From an uncultured Aeromonadales bacterium (lineage in GTDB: Bacteria > Pseudomonadota > Gammaproteobacteria > Enterobacterales > Succinivibrionaceae), in the NCBI GenBank assembly GCA_902782145.1, contig CACZLZ010000012.1, positions 1-59,810 on the forward strand: 59,810 nucleotides of DNA, given 5' to 3'. Within the stretch, counting starts at the first letter, position 1. The number at the start of each line of letters is the position of its first letter. Shown here piece by piece: positions 33,740-42,897 of the stretch. The translations under genes and the position numbers were made by a program. Below the pieces are notes generated by a model. It ran no database searches, had not been told where the DNA came from, and saw nothing but the letters and a program-made list of their open reading frames with translations.

Positions 33740-35797
33740 GTGACCACGTCCCCCCTGCCGGGCAAAGATCCCGCCGCCAACTGGAACTACACCCTTGAGG
33801 AGCTCGTCAGGGCACTGCGGGACACCGGCCTCAGACCAGGAGACACCGTCTACTCCCACCTGGCCCTGCTGAACCTGGGCATGGCCCGGGAGTTCCGGAT
33901 GAACTACCACCCCGCCCGGATGATCCGTGACGCCATTGCGGCGGTCATAGGACCTGAAGGAACCTTCATAACCCCCACCTACTCCTACAGTTTCTGCTCC
34001 GACGAAATTTATGATCCCGTAACCACCCCCAGCAAGGTCGGCGTAATGGGAGACTGGCTGCGCTGTCAGGAGGGTGTGATACGCAGTCTGGATCCCATCT
34101 TCTCCTGCTGCGGCTTCGGTCCCCGGGCCGGAGAGATCCTGCGGGATCTGCCTCCGGCAAGTTTCGGTGACGACTGCGTGTACAGCCGCCTGGAGGCCGT
34201 GAACGCACGGATCTGCAATTTCGGCCTGACGCTCCACTGGTGCACCGGGATTTACTATTTTGACCGCCTGCGTCAGGTTCCGGGGCGCTATGACAAGATC
34301 TTCCCCGGGAAGATCCTCCTGGACGGCCGTCTCCTGCCCCTGGAGTGGACCTACTACGTCAGGGCCTGCATTCCTGAAACCATCCCGGACTTCCATGTCT
34401 TCCACCGGGAGGCAGTGAAGACCGGTCTGGCCCGGAGCGCGCCCGTGGGCCGATCCTTTGTCTGCTCCGCCCCCTTCCGGGAGTTTCATGAACTGTATGA
34501 TCAGATGTCCCGGAACAACCCCTGGGTAAGTGTGGTGGGTCCGCCCTGCGATGTGGCCGCCGCCGAGCTCCGCCGGACCGGGGAGCAGCCCTACAGGATC
34601 ACTGCCGGATCCGGCTCATCCCCCCGGGAGTTCCTGGAATGCCTGGCTCCCCTGCCCCGGGACGAGATCTCCCTTGCAGTCCAAAACTCCCTGGAAGCCC
34701 TCTCACGGGTTCACCCCCTGCAGATCACCGCCAGATCCAGCGGCGAGCACTGCGGTCCTTTCACCGTGCCCGAGGGCTGGCACCTCAGGAGCGCCGCTGT
34801 CAGGGATCTCCGGGGCAATCCGGTGCTTGACGGGGAAAAGGCTATGGGATCCTGCCTCCGCTTCTCCCAGCCCTTCAGCGGCACCGTGACCCGGGATGAA
34901 CTGCTGGAGCATCTTATTGCTCCGTCTTCTGCTTCCGCTCTGACCGGTCTCCGCACTGTCGCCCGCCCCGGAACGTCCTTTTACCGCAGCCGTGGCTGGG
35001 GCTTCACCCGGGATGCCGTTTCCCTGGAAAGCCTGTCGGAAGAGGAATACCAGGTGACCATCGACTCCATCTTCTATTACAGCCGCCTGCTGACGGCAGA
35101 GGCCCTGTGGGAGCCGGAAAAGAAACAGGTTCCTGATCCGGCCGGCAATTCCCGGGACACCGTTCCGGCTCCTGAAGAACACCTCCTTGAGCTCCTCTTT
35201 CTCACCCGCATTGACGGAGCCTATGAAATGTCAGCAGGACTGTCCGGAGCGGTGGCTGGAGTCTTTCTCATGCGCCGCCTGGCTCAGGCGCAGTTTCCCG
35301 GGATCCGCTGCCGCCTGATGATCCTGTCCGGAGATGAGTTGCTTCCCGAAAGACTTGCCGCTCTGCCTCCGGGAAAGCGGGAACTGGTGGTGCTGAACCG
35401 GCTGAGCGATCCGGATCCGGTGCTGCTGGCCTGCGCCGGAAAAGCTGGAGACGGGAGCGAACCGGGGCTCTTTGCCCGGGCGGCATCATCCCGGGTGGCT
35501 GCCTCCCAAGGCAGGATCCTGCACTGTCCACGGGAAGTGGCGGCCGGACTCTTCAGCACCATTCCACCAGAAGTGAAGGACGGAGATCTGAGTTGCCTGG
35601 GAGCAGCCGGAGAATACGGCTCCGGAATCCTCTCTGGAAAAACGGCTGATCCGGCACTCCTGGAAAGCCGCCTGGATCTGATCCTGGACATCCTGGGAGA
35701 CGTAAGCCGGGAAGTCACCGGCACCACCGGAAAGGAACAGGCACACACGGACAGACAGATCCGGCAGGAACACCAGTCCCGTCCGGAAGGAGGTTGA
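33740..35797 (+). CDS. AAC(3)-fold N-acyltransferase fused to a DUF4910-like domain
   Basis: A 685-residue two-part protein. Residues 10-270 follow the aminoglycoside N3-acetyltransferase (Antibiotic_NAT) fold: LVRALRDTGLRPGDTVYSHL, GPEGTFITPTYSYSF, then RSLDPIFSCCGFG where antibiotic-modifying enzymes have RSxHPxxS (D118 replaces that His), and NFGLTLHWCTGIYY. Residues about 330-650 resemble DUF4910 aminopeptidase-like proteins: PFTVPEGWHLRSAAVRDLRG, RSRGWGFTRD and a later GLSGAVAGVFLMRRL, but the region where I expect zinc-binding His/Asp reads TRIDGAYEMSAGLSG, so it is probably inactive. The start is GTG, four bases after the carrier gene. An aminoacyl-carrier donor instead of acetyl-CoA is my inference. 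Confidence 0.72.
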   Translation: MTTSPLPGKDPAANWNYTLEELVRALRDTGLRPGDTVYSHLALLNLGMAREFRMNYHPARMIRDAIAAVIGPEGTFITPTYSYSFCSDEIYDPVTTPSKVGVMGDWLRCQEGVIRSLDPIFSCCGFGPRAGEILRDLPPASFGDDCVYSRLEAVNARICNFGLTLHWCTGIYYFDRLRQVPGRYDKIFPGKILLDGRLLPLEWTYYVRACIPETIPDFHVFHREAVKTGLARSAPVGRSFVCSAPFREFHELYDQMSRNNPWVSVVGPPCDVAAAELRRTGEQPYRITAGSGSSPREFLECLAPLPRDEISLAVQNSLEALSRVHPLQITARSSGEHCGPFTVPEGWHLRSAAVRDLRGNPVLDGEKAMGSCLRFSQPFSGTVTRDELLEHLIAPSSASALTGLRTVARPGTSFYRSRGWGFTRDAVSLESLSEEEYQVTIDSIFYYSRLLTAEALWEPEKKQVPDPAGNSRDTVPAPEEHLLELLFLTRIDGAYEMSAGLSGAVAGVFLMRRLAQAQFPGIRCRLMILSGDELLPERLAALPPGKRELVVLNRLSDPDPVLLACAGKAGDGSEPGLFARAASSRVAASQGRILHCPREVAAGLFSTIPPEVKDGDLSCLGAAGEYGSGILSGKTADPALLESRLDLILDILGDVSREVTGTTGKEQAHTDRQIRQEHQSRPEGG

Positions 35798-35802
35798 CAA
35801 GC

Positions 35803-36570
35803 ATGCTCAGTGAGGAACGGCTCCGGTTCTGGCAGCAGGTTGATGGCACAGAGATGGTCAGCGAGCCCCTCTGCTGGCAGGGGTGCGGCAGTTTCTGCTG
35901 CCGCTGGGAGCATCCGGCCATGCACCTCCGGTTCATCCCCCGTGGCGGCACCCTGTTTTACACCGGGGAGGAATTTGAGTATTTCGCCGGCAGGAACAGG
36001 CTTATCCAGGGAGAGACCGCCCAGATCGCAATCCCCTGCGGAAAAGGCAGGGAACTCAGGATCCGCTACGCCCCATGCCCAGCACCGGAACGCTGCCGGC
36101 AGGATTTCGACCGCACGCTGTACTGCAAACTCTATCCCTTCCTTCCCCTGGTGGAGAATGACGGGACGGTCAGTGCCCTGGGACACATCTCCCCCTATGA
36201 CATGACCCTGGAGGTGCTGGAACGCTGGGACCGGGAGGGGAGACTGAATGATCGTCAGAGGGAACTGACCGGGATCCACAGGATCTGCACGGTGAAAAAA
36301 TGCGCTGACAAATATCTGGACCAGTGGCAGAACAGCAGGATCCTACAGGATCCCTACGTGCTCCTGCACCTGAGAGCAGGACGCCATGTCCGGAAGCGCT
36401 TTCTGGAGGAGCTGGAAAAGCACCGGGATGAACTGCTGGCAACGGATTTCTGGCTGTGCTGGGAACTGCTCTATCTCAGGGGCCGGTTCTTTGATCCCGC
36501 CGATCTTTCTGCCCGGATCACTGAAGACTACGAGATCATCGCACAACGGTGTGGTGACTTCCCGGTGTGA
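35803..36570 (+). CDS. YkgJ/FliB-like cysteine-cluster protein
   Basis: A 255-residue protein with CWQGCGSFCC (C24, C28, C32, C33) and a second group C79, C92, C98 and C108 in YCKLYPFLP. This CxxxCxxxCC ... CxxYP pattern fits the PF03692 zinc- or iron-chelating family, which includes flagellin N-methylase FliB and YkgJ. The metal and the reaction cannot be told from sequence. AAGGAGG (35787-35793) overlaps the end of the preceding gene and sets the ATG at 35803, so it is the last gene of the four-gene operon. It might modify the carrier-bound amino acid or the product; this is a guess from position. Confidence 0.72.
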   Translation: MLSEERLRFWQQVDGTEMVSEPLCWQGCGSFCCRWEHPAMHLRFIPRGGTLFYTGEEFEYFAGRNRLIQGETAQIAIPCGKGRELRIRYAPCPAPERCRQDFDRTLYCKLYPFLPLVENDGTVSALGHISPYDMTLEVLERWDREGRLNDRQRELTGIHRICTVKKCADKYLDQWQNSRILQDPYVLLHLRAGRHVRKRFLEELEKHRDELLATDFWLCWELLYLRGRFFDPADLSARITEDYEIIAQRCGDFPV

Positions 36571-36650
36571 TCCCGGACGCCAAGACACCGCCGATCCGGG
36601 CTCATTAAGAGGCCGATCGGAACAGAATAGGATCTGCCGCCAGGGGCCAT

Positions 36651-36696
36651 GAAAAAGAAAGGCTCCCGTCATAAGGCGCCTGACGCCCGGGGAGCC
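36651..36696 (-). terminator. Terminator of the prepilin-like gene
   Basis: The minus strand reads GGCTCCC, a 22-base loop with an inner GGCGCC, GGGAGCC, then TTTCTTTTT. It follows the minus-strand gene at 36718 by about 20 bases. For the plus-strand operon it has no U-tract. Confidence 0.75.
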
Positions 36697-36717
36697 GCAG
36701 AAATGAAAGCGCGTCCG

Positions 36718-37353
36718 TCAGCAGCCTGAGGACACCACCTCGATTTCCGGAACCATGCCGCCGCTATGGAGGTAACGCACGTAGCACTGCTCCGAGGCGG
36801 ACATGCCATTGAGGAAGATCAAGGCTCCCTGCATGGAGTCCTGGATGCACACGTCTGTGGTGCACACAGAGGTGAGATCCGCCAGGTTGCAGTAGGAGCC
36901 GCAGGTCTCAAACAGGTTCAGTTCACTGTTGATCCGATCCTTGAGGCTGGTGTAACTGTCGGACTCAAAACGGTAGCCCAGCATGCTCACCGGAGCCAGG
37001 ACGCCGCCCACGGCCACATAGGGAAAACCACGCTGCACCAAAACCATGTCCGTGGACACAATGTCCTCGGCGTAACCCTGACGGTTGCACTTGGGGCTTT
37101 CATATTTATTAAAACAGATCACATAAAAACGGTCAGTATCTTCCAAAATACCGTTAAGGTAAGCATTGGCGCGGATAAAGCGGCTGCTGCGCTCGATCTG
37201 CACGGCAATGCTGCCCAGAGCCTGCTTGCGGGCAATGCTCTTCATGTGAATAAACTTGGGAGCAGTCAGAGACACCAAGGCCGCCACTGTCAGCAGCACA
37301 GCCAGGATCTCAAGAATGGCCAGTCCCGCCCCGCTCCTTCTTCCAGATAACAT
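36718..37353 (-). CDS. Type IV prepilin-like protein
   Basis: A 211-residue protein whose N-terminus RRSGAG/LAILEILAVLLTV and following hydrophobic helix (to LTAPKF) look like a class III prepilin signal: cleavage after the Gly would give a mature Leu with Glu at position 5, the conserved pilin Glu. The C-terminal part has eight or so Cys (CFNKYESPKCNR, CGSYCN, CTTDVC, SSGC) suggesting disulfides. No pilin assembly genes are nearby, so it depends on a prepilin peptidase and assembly ATPase encoded elsewhere. The surrounding 37100-37150 DNA is locally AT-richer. Confidence 0.7.
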   Translation of the reverse strand: MLSGRRSGAGLAILEILAVLLTVAALVSLTAPKFIHMKSIARKQALGSIAVQIERSSRFIRANAYLNGILEDTDRFYVICFNKYESPKCNRQGYAEDIVSTDMVLVQRGFPYVAVGGVLAPVSMLGYRFESDSYTSLKDRINSELNLFETCGSYCNLADLTSVCTTDVCIQDSMQGALIFLNGMSASEQCYVRYLHSGGMVPEIEVVSSGC

Positions 37354-38061
37354 TTTTTCTCTTTCTGCTGTTCACGCCGCCCGGCGCCCGACCGTCACGG
37401 GTGCACTCCTGGCGTCATCATCAAATAATACGTCTGCCTAAAAATCAGCAGAACTCAAAGATCTCAAGCATCGCAGGTGGATTTTACCAAAAACACCCCT
37501 CAAAGCATAATTAATTGAAAAAGCACAGTCTCCGAATGGCGGCGGGATCTGATTTCCGGCGGTGCCGTTCCCCCTTGACTGGCAGTGCCAGAACACTGTC
37601 GGCGGAAAGAGGCGGATCTCCAGGATGGTGCAGGGATCCACATTCACCGCTGAGGTCCCTGGTAGCCATCTCCATACGGTTCCCTACGTCTCATCCTTCC
37701 GTTCCAGTCCTGATCCCGCCAGGACTGCCGCACCATCCGCTCATTTCAGCCCTATCTCACCGCTCAGTTCAGCCCAGTCACGGGAATTATCCCACCCTTC
37801 CCAGAGCCGTCACTGATGAGGAGCAAAGCCAGCACAGATGTGAAACGGGTCCGACCCAGGCATATCTCATGCCACTGACCGGCATTGGGCGCGGAGACAG
37901 GAAAAATGTCCGGAATTTTGAAGTCGGGCAGATCTTTTTGGTGCTTTCCGGACTGATTTCAAAATGTCCATCTGTCAGCGGCGCTATGATTGAAACTCAG
38001 CATCTGCGCACCCCAAAGCCTCCGGAGGAACACCCTTCCCGGACGGGCAAGGAAGGATCCC
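37354..38061. other. Gene-free 708-base divergent interval
   Basis: It separates the prepilin-like gene and the first Sel1 gene. Only weak promoter-like words are seen (TATGAT at 37985-37990 toward the Sel1 gene). A 211-codon open frame across it has no family character and disagrees with the Sel1 start. Confidence 0.3.
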
Positions 38062-39630
38062 ATGAAGAAGACCGTTGCCAAATTCACTGTCAGCCAGCCC
38101 AGAAACACGCTGCTTCCGGACTCGGTGGAGCACACATTGCAGCTCTTTGAGCTGGGCCACTACCCGGAAGCCCTCCAGGGGTGTCTGGCCTTTGTCAGCT
38201 CCGGGGATGTCAGGATCCTCCTGGCCCTCAAGGAGATCTATCAGTTCGGTCTGGCCGGACAGCTGGATCTGGACATGGCGGAGAACTACCTGTCCATGGC
38301 GGCCCGGCAGGATCCCGAATCCTGCTTTCAGCTGGCCCAGTGGCTGGAGAAGGGTTTCAACGACGATCCCGATCCCGTGACGGCGGTGCAGTACTATATG
38401 CAGGCGGCGGACATGAACCACCCCAAGGCCCTGCTGTACCTGGCAGACTGCTACTCCAACGGCAGGCTGCTCATGAAGGATCCTGAAAAGGCTTTCGACT
38501 GCATTCTCCGGGCCCAGATGAACGCTCCCGGGGACAAAGACGCAGAATACCGCCTGGCCATGTGCTTCCTCAACGGCGACGGCACTCCGGCCAACCCAAC
38601 AGAAGCGCTGCATTACCTGTCCCTGGCGGTGCGCCACAAAAGCGTGGAGGCTATTTACGAACTGGCCCTGATGTACTCCCACGGCAGGGGGGTCACTGCC
38701 GACCGGCGCAAGGGCTTCAGGCTGATGAACGAGGCGGCGGCCATGAACTATGCTCCCGCCCTGTTCCAGCTTGGTCTGATGTACGAAGAGGCCCGGGGCA
38801 CCACCCGGAACCCCGAACGGGCTTTCAGCTGGTACCACATGGCCTATGAACTCAACTATGTGCCCGCCTTTGCCAAAATGGCTGCCTTTCTCATTGACGG
38901 GGAGTCCGCCGGCCAGGACTACCGCAAGGCCCGGAGCATCGCCCAGCGGGGCGCAGAACTGGGCAACCCGGAATGCTCCTATGAGCTCTTCCGCATCTAC
39001 ATGAAAGGCCTGGGAGTCAAGGCCGACCGGGAGACCGCCATGGATCACCTAAATGCAGCCGCCTCCGGGGGCAGCGTCGCCGCCATGAAGACCCTGGGGG
39101 ACATTTTCCTGGAGGATCCAGCACCGGATCCGGCAAAGGCCGCTGAATGGTATGCCAAAGCTGCAGATCAGGGAAATGAGGACGCCCTGCTAGCCCTGGC
39201 GGACATGTACTCCACCGATCAGTGGGGCATGCGTGATCCCGCCCGGGCAAAGGGGTATCTGGGAACCTTGACGGAAAAGTTCTCCAGCCGCCGGGGGTAC
39301 TACCGTCTCGGCCAGCTGGAGGAGAGCGGCGCCCTTGGCACCCCGGATCCCGAAAGGGTCCGCTTCTGCTACACCGAAGCTGCCCGGCGGGGCTTCAACA
39401 AGGCCAAGTTCAGCCTGGCCCGGCTGTACCATCAGGGAACCCTGCTGGAAAAGGACGACCGCATCGCCTACTACCATGCCTACGGGATCAGCAGTGACTT
39501 CAGGGATCCGGAGTACGCCCCCCTGCTGAAGGACATTGAGCGCGCCCTGACCGAGACGGAGAAAAACGAAATCCGTCAGAACGTGCGCATGGAGACCATG
39601 TCCCTGGCAAGCCACAAAATGCAGTACTGA
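38062..39630 (+). CDS. Sel1-repeat protein A
   Basis: A 522-residue protein built of about a dozen Sel1-like (TPR-related) repeats, for example ALMYSHGRGVTADRRKGFRL, LGLMYEEARGTTRNPERAF and LARLYHQGTLLEKDD. These alpha-solenoids scaffold protein-protein contacts. No signal peptide or membrane segment is seen, so it is likely cytoplasmic. AAGGAAGG precedes the ATG at 38062. It is followed after 153 bases by a second Sel1 gene, probably a duplication. Confidence 0.88.
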   Translation: MKKTVAKFTVSQPRNTLLPDSVEHTLQLFELGHYPEALQGCLAFVSSGDVRILLALKEIYQFGLAGQLDLDMAENYLSMAARQDPESCFQLAQWLEKGFNDDPDPVTAVQYYMQAADMNHPKALLYLADCYSNGRLLMKDPEKAFDCILRAQMNAPGDKDAEYRLAMCFLNGDGTPANPTEALHYLSLAVRHKSVEAIYELALMYSHGRGVTADRRKGFRLMNEAAAMNYAPALFQLGLMYEEARGTTRNPERAFSWYHMAYELNYVPAFAKMAAFLIDGESAGQDYRKARSIAQRGAELGNPECSYELFRIYMKGLGVKADRETAMDHLNAAASGGSVAAMKTLGDIFLEDPAPDPAKAAEWYAKAADQGNEDALLALADMYSTDQWGMRDPARAKGYLGTLTEKFSSRRGYYRLGQLEESGALGTPDPERVRFCYTEAARRGFNKAKFSLARLYHQGTLLEKDDRIAYYHAYGISSDFRDPEYAPLLKDIERALTETEKNEIRQNVRMETMSLASHKMQY

Positions 39631-39783
39631 AGTCCCGCAAGGCAGGATCCCGATCCCCGGCGGAACTGCCGGCGTGACGCAGCCACTCGCAGGGATCCGG
39701 AGATGATCCCGGAACATGCCTGGGGACAGGAAGAACGGATCTGCTGCCGGCAGCAGCCGGGCTCAGACCGAAGGAGCACACCC

Positions 39784-41469
39784 ATGAAAAAGAAGAAGAT
39801 GCCCTGGATCCGGGGAACAGAAAGCCCGGACGCACCGAAAGCCCCGTCCCAGGGATCCCCGGAGTCCCAGCAGCGGACTGCCGCCTACTGCCGGGAACTG
39901 CTGAACCGCCGTAGCTACGGCAAGGCCTTCAGACTGCTGTCGGAGCTGGCCCAGGAAAATGACGGGGAAGCAGCCTACCTGCTGTCCCAGCTGTATGACC
40001 GGGGCGACGGGGTTACCGCCGATCAGGAGCAGGCGGCCATATGGCTCCAGAAGGCGGCGGGACTGTCTTATCCCCCGGCGCAGTTCCGCTATGCCATGAC
40101 CATTGCCCCCTTCAGCCACGGCGGGGAGTTCAGCTACCGGCTCTGCGCCGAGTACCTAGAGAAGGCCGCCGCCGGAGGGCACCCCCAGGCCATGCTGGAA
40201 CTGGCCCGCCTCTGCTTCACCGGCAGAGGGGTGGAGAACAGCAAAAGCCGGGCCTATGATCTCATCAGACAGGCAGCAGAGGCCGATCCCTCCATCAGCA
40301 GCGATGAGCAGATCGGATCCTGCCTGTACGCCAATGTAGAGCTGGCAGCCGCCCTGCCCCATCTGAAGAAAGCCTACAACCAGGGACATTACGAGATCTG
40401 CGGGATCCTGTCCTCCTACTACATGCGGGGCATTGCAGGAGTGGAGCAGGACGTGGAGACCGCCTTCGGGATCCTGAAGCAGGGCGCCAATCACCGCAAC
40501 GGCCTGTCGGAATACATCATCGGCTGCCACTACCGGGACGAGAGCAACTACCCAAGGGCCCGGGCCTATCTCCAAAGCGCCTATGATCACAATGTCATGG
40601 AGGCCGCCTACGATCTGGCCAATGTGATCATGAAGACCCCGGATCCCTCCCGGCGGGACATGCGGACCGCCTTCAAAATGCTCAGCAAAGCTGCAAGCTA
40701 TCCCACCGTCCGGCATTATGACGCCCTGGGGGATCTGGGAACCTGTTACCACGAGGGCTGGGGAACCGAGCAGGATCATGAGGAGGCGGTACGCTGCTTC
40801 AGCATGACCCTGAAAAACAGTCCCGACAACAAGGCATCCCTGCTGGGCCTGGGATACTGCTATCTCAACGGCACCGGGATCAGGCAGGATCGGGAATACG
40901 GTCTGGAGCTGATCAGAAAGGCGGCCTCCAAGGGTGTCATCCCGGCCGGAGAACTGCTTTACGGCTCTTACTCAGCCCCGGAGGAGGACAGGCGGTATGT
41001 AAAAAGCTTCAGCGAGTACCTCAGCTGGCTGACGGTGGCCGCCGACAACGGTGATCCCCAGGCCTGCCGGCTTCTGGGGAACCTGTACCTTGCAGGAGAA
41101 AAGGTGCCCCGGGACAACCGCATGGCGGAAAAATACCTGGCCCGGGCAGCTGAGCTCCTGGATCGGGACGCCATGCGCCAGGTGATAGGCATTGCCCAGG
41201 AGCAGGAGGATGCGGATCCCATGTTCATCAGCACCTTTGCCACCGCCCTGGTGACGGTTTACGGGGAAAGCGAATGGAGATCCATGCTGCCACAGGATCC
41301 GGAAGAGCGGAGTGAGGCGGAGAACAATGTCCGGGACATGCTCCTGGACCGTCTCAGGATCGAACTGCCCCTGCCCAGTGAACGGGCAGCGGCACTGCTG
41401 GAGAAAATATCCCAGGATGAGACCAACGATCTGCTGCTTGATCTGCCCATCCCCCAGGAACTGCCCTGA
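39784..41469 (+). CDS. Sel1-repeat protein B
   Basis: A 561-residue Sel1-repeat protein with repeats such as LSQLYDRGDGVTADQEQAAI, LARLCFTGRGVENSKS, YHEGWGTEQDHEEAVRCFS and LGNLYLAGEKVPRDNRMAE. The N-terminus is basic (MKKKKMPWIRG) but not a signal peptide. GAAGGAG precedes the ATG. It shares architecture with the upstream gene, though the repeats have diverged. Role unknown; likely cytoplasmic scaffold. Confidence 0.88.
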   Translation: MKKKKMPWIRGTESPDAPKAPSQGSPESQQRTAAYCRELLNRRSYGKAFRLLSELAQENDGEAAYLLSQLYDRGDGVTADQEQAAIWLQKAAGLSYPPAQFRYAMTIAPFSHGGEFSYRLCAEYLEKAAAGGHPQAMLELARLCFTGRGVENSKSRAYDLIRQAAEADPSISSDEQIGSCLYANVELAAALPHLKKAYNQGHYEICGILSSYYMRGIAGVEQDVETAFGILKQGANHRNGLSEYIIGCHYRDESNYPRARAYLQSAYDHNVMEAAYDLANVIMKTPDPSRRDMRTAFKMLSKAASYPTVRHYDALGDLGTCYHEGWGTEQDHEEAVRCFSMTLKNSPDNKASLLGLGYCYLNGTGIRQDREYGLELIRKAASKGVIPAGELLYGSYSAPEEDRRYVKSFSEYLSWLTVAADNGDPQACRLLGNLYLAGEKVPRDNRMAEKYLARAAELLDRDAMRQVIGIAQEQEDADPMFISTFATALVTVYGESEWRSMLPQDPEERSEAENNVRDMLLDRLRIELPLPSERAAALLEKISQDETNDLLLDLPIPQELP

Positions 41470-41797
41470 GGAACAGGGGGAATAAGCTAGCTGTTAAAGA
41501 CATCAGGACCTGCGGGGATCCTGGCTGATCTGAAGGCTTGCTGACATCTCCGGCCGCAGGCTCCGCACCGGAAATCAGGGATCGCGGACACTTGCCGGAG
41601 AGGTCACGGTAACGGCTGATCGGTACGCCCAAAAGAAGTTCCAGGTGCCAGCCCAGGACAGAAGTTCCCATGACGGCCGGCACAGACAGAAAGAAGAGCA
41701 ATGACCCCGCCGGGATCCCCCTGGATCTGTCAGCCGATCTACAGACAGGAGGGGCAGAAAGTTTTCCAGGAAGCGGCGGTTCCCCGGAAATGCATCA
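41470..41797. other. Gene-free 328-base interval
   Basis: Between Sel1 protein B and the convergent tail-anchored gene. I find no gene, no terminator with a U-tract and no promoter box I would defend. Confidence 0.3.
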
Positions 41798-42175
41798 TCA
41801 CACCAGCAGCAGGATCAGACCTCCGACCGCCAGTGCAGCCAGGAACACCGCCAGCAGCAGCAGTGTCTTCCTAAGCACCGGAGAGCGCGCAGCAGACTCC
41901 TCAGACTCACCCTCAGCCACCGGCCTGATCCCGGGACTTTCATGGACGGCAAAGGGACGGACTGTGTCCACGGGCTCCGCCTCAGGCATCTCATAACCTC
42001 CGTCACCGGAGATCACCGTGCAGGTGACAATCCTGCTCCGGGATATGGGCGTGTCCAGTTCCCGCAGGGACAGATAATCCCGCTGATCCTCCAGCACCGT
42101 GCCAATCACCGGCTCATCCTGATCCTCAAGATGAACCTCTACCCTGCAACCGGGTTTCAGAAGATTTCCGCCCAT
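41798..42175 (-). CDS. Small tail-anchored protein
   Basis: A 125-residue protein with a soluble N-terminal half (GCRVEVHLEDQDEPVIGTVL; LSLRELDTPISRSRIVT) that looks like a small beta-barrel, an acidic linker, and a single C-terminal membrane segment LLLLAVFLAALAVGGLILLLV ending the chain, so a tail-anchored inner-membrane protein with its domain in the cytoplasm. I start at the ATG of 42175 with GGGTGG upstream; a GTG four codons earlier is possible. Family not recognised. Confidence 0.55.
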   Translation of the reverse strand: MGGNLLKPGCRVEVHLEDQDEPVIGTVLEDQRDYLSLRELDTPISRSRIVTCTVISGDGGYEMPEAEPVDTVRPFAVHESPGIRPVAEGESEESAARSPVLRKTLLLLAVFLAALAVGGLILLLV

Positions 42176-42897
42176 ATGAAGAACCACCCAAAGATCCTGC
42201 TACTGATACTGAGAGCCGGTGCCCGGGAAGATCAGTTCCTGAACACCGAACTGTTCCCAGACACAGGTTACCGGAAGGCAGAACTGCTGGCAATTTGCAG
42301 ATGCTGATAAGTTCCGGTCCGTTGCCACCCAAAGGAAACGAGCGTCAGAAAAAAAGGCAAAACTGCAACGTAAAAACACATCAGCCAAGGTCACCCGGAA
42401 GGATTATACAGCACCATTTCATGGGAGCTACCTGAATGAAGTTCAGACTTTGAACGGCAACATGTTTTCCAGCGTAGGACTTTCCCGGATGATGGGCGAA
42501 TACCACTGCATTTTCGGGTTCAGGACATGCAAAGCGGCTGAAGGGTGATGACGCAGACAACCACTGAACATACAGAAGCGGTACAGGGCTATCCTAATGT
42601 TAAAAAGAAAGTTCTTTGGCAGCAGACAACTCCCCGCTCACATAAAGGCGCATGAAACATCCGGATCCCCAAGTGAGTACCCATTAGGAGACAAAAGATC
42701 CACAACCAAAAGAGTGACGATAGACAAAACTGTGATAACATTAAGCGTGCTTAAACCATTTCAGGATAATTATCAGGAATAAAGCCTCCCCTTCAGATCC
42801 CGGCAATACAAGTTGAGAGTCCTCGTTTAGCCCCAATTTAACCCAAAATTATTTTATCTTAAAACCTGTAAAAATTAATTCACAGGAAAGTATAAAA
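42176..42897. other. Left border of the AT-rich restriction-modification island
   Basis: Composition falls from GC-rich to AT-rich at about 42340-42400 and stays so through the next gene; GATC becomes rare. A 61-codon plus-strand frame at 42597-42782 has no domain character or good start and is not called. No flanking repeat, integrase or tRNA was found. Confidence 0.4.

Noticed and set aside
32918-34489. 523-codon minus-strand frame
   Set aside because: Antisense to the adenylation, carrier and acyltransferase genes, all of which have clear motifs.
33740-35797. Aminoglycoside-resistance gene
   Set aside because: The fold is AAC(3)-like, but the motif His is replaced, the protein is fused to a DUF4910-like domain, and it sits with an adenylation enzyme and a carrier protein. 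Resistance is not supported.
36649-36729. 26-residue frame starting MKKKGSRHK
   Set aside because: It coincides with the prepilin-like gene's terminator hairpin and lacks a ribosome-binding site.
37515-38150. 211-codon plus-strand frame upstream of the first Sel1 gene
   Set aside because: No domain, poor start and composition unlike a protein; it overlaps the Sel1 start in another frame.
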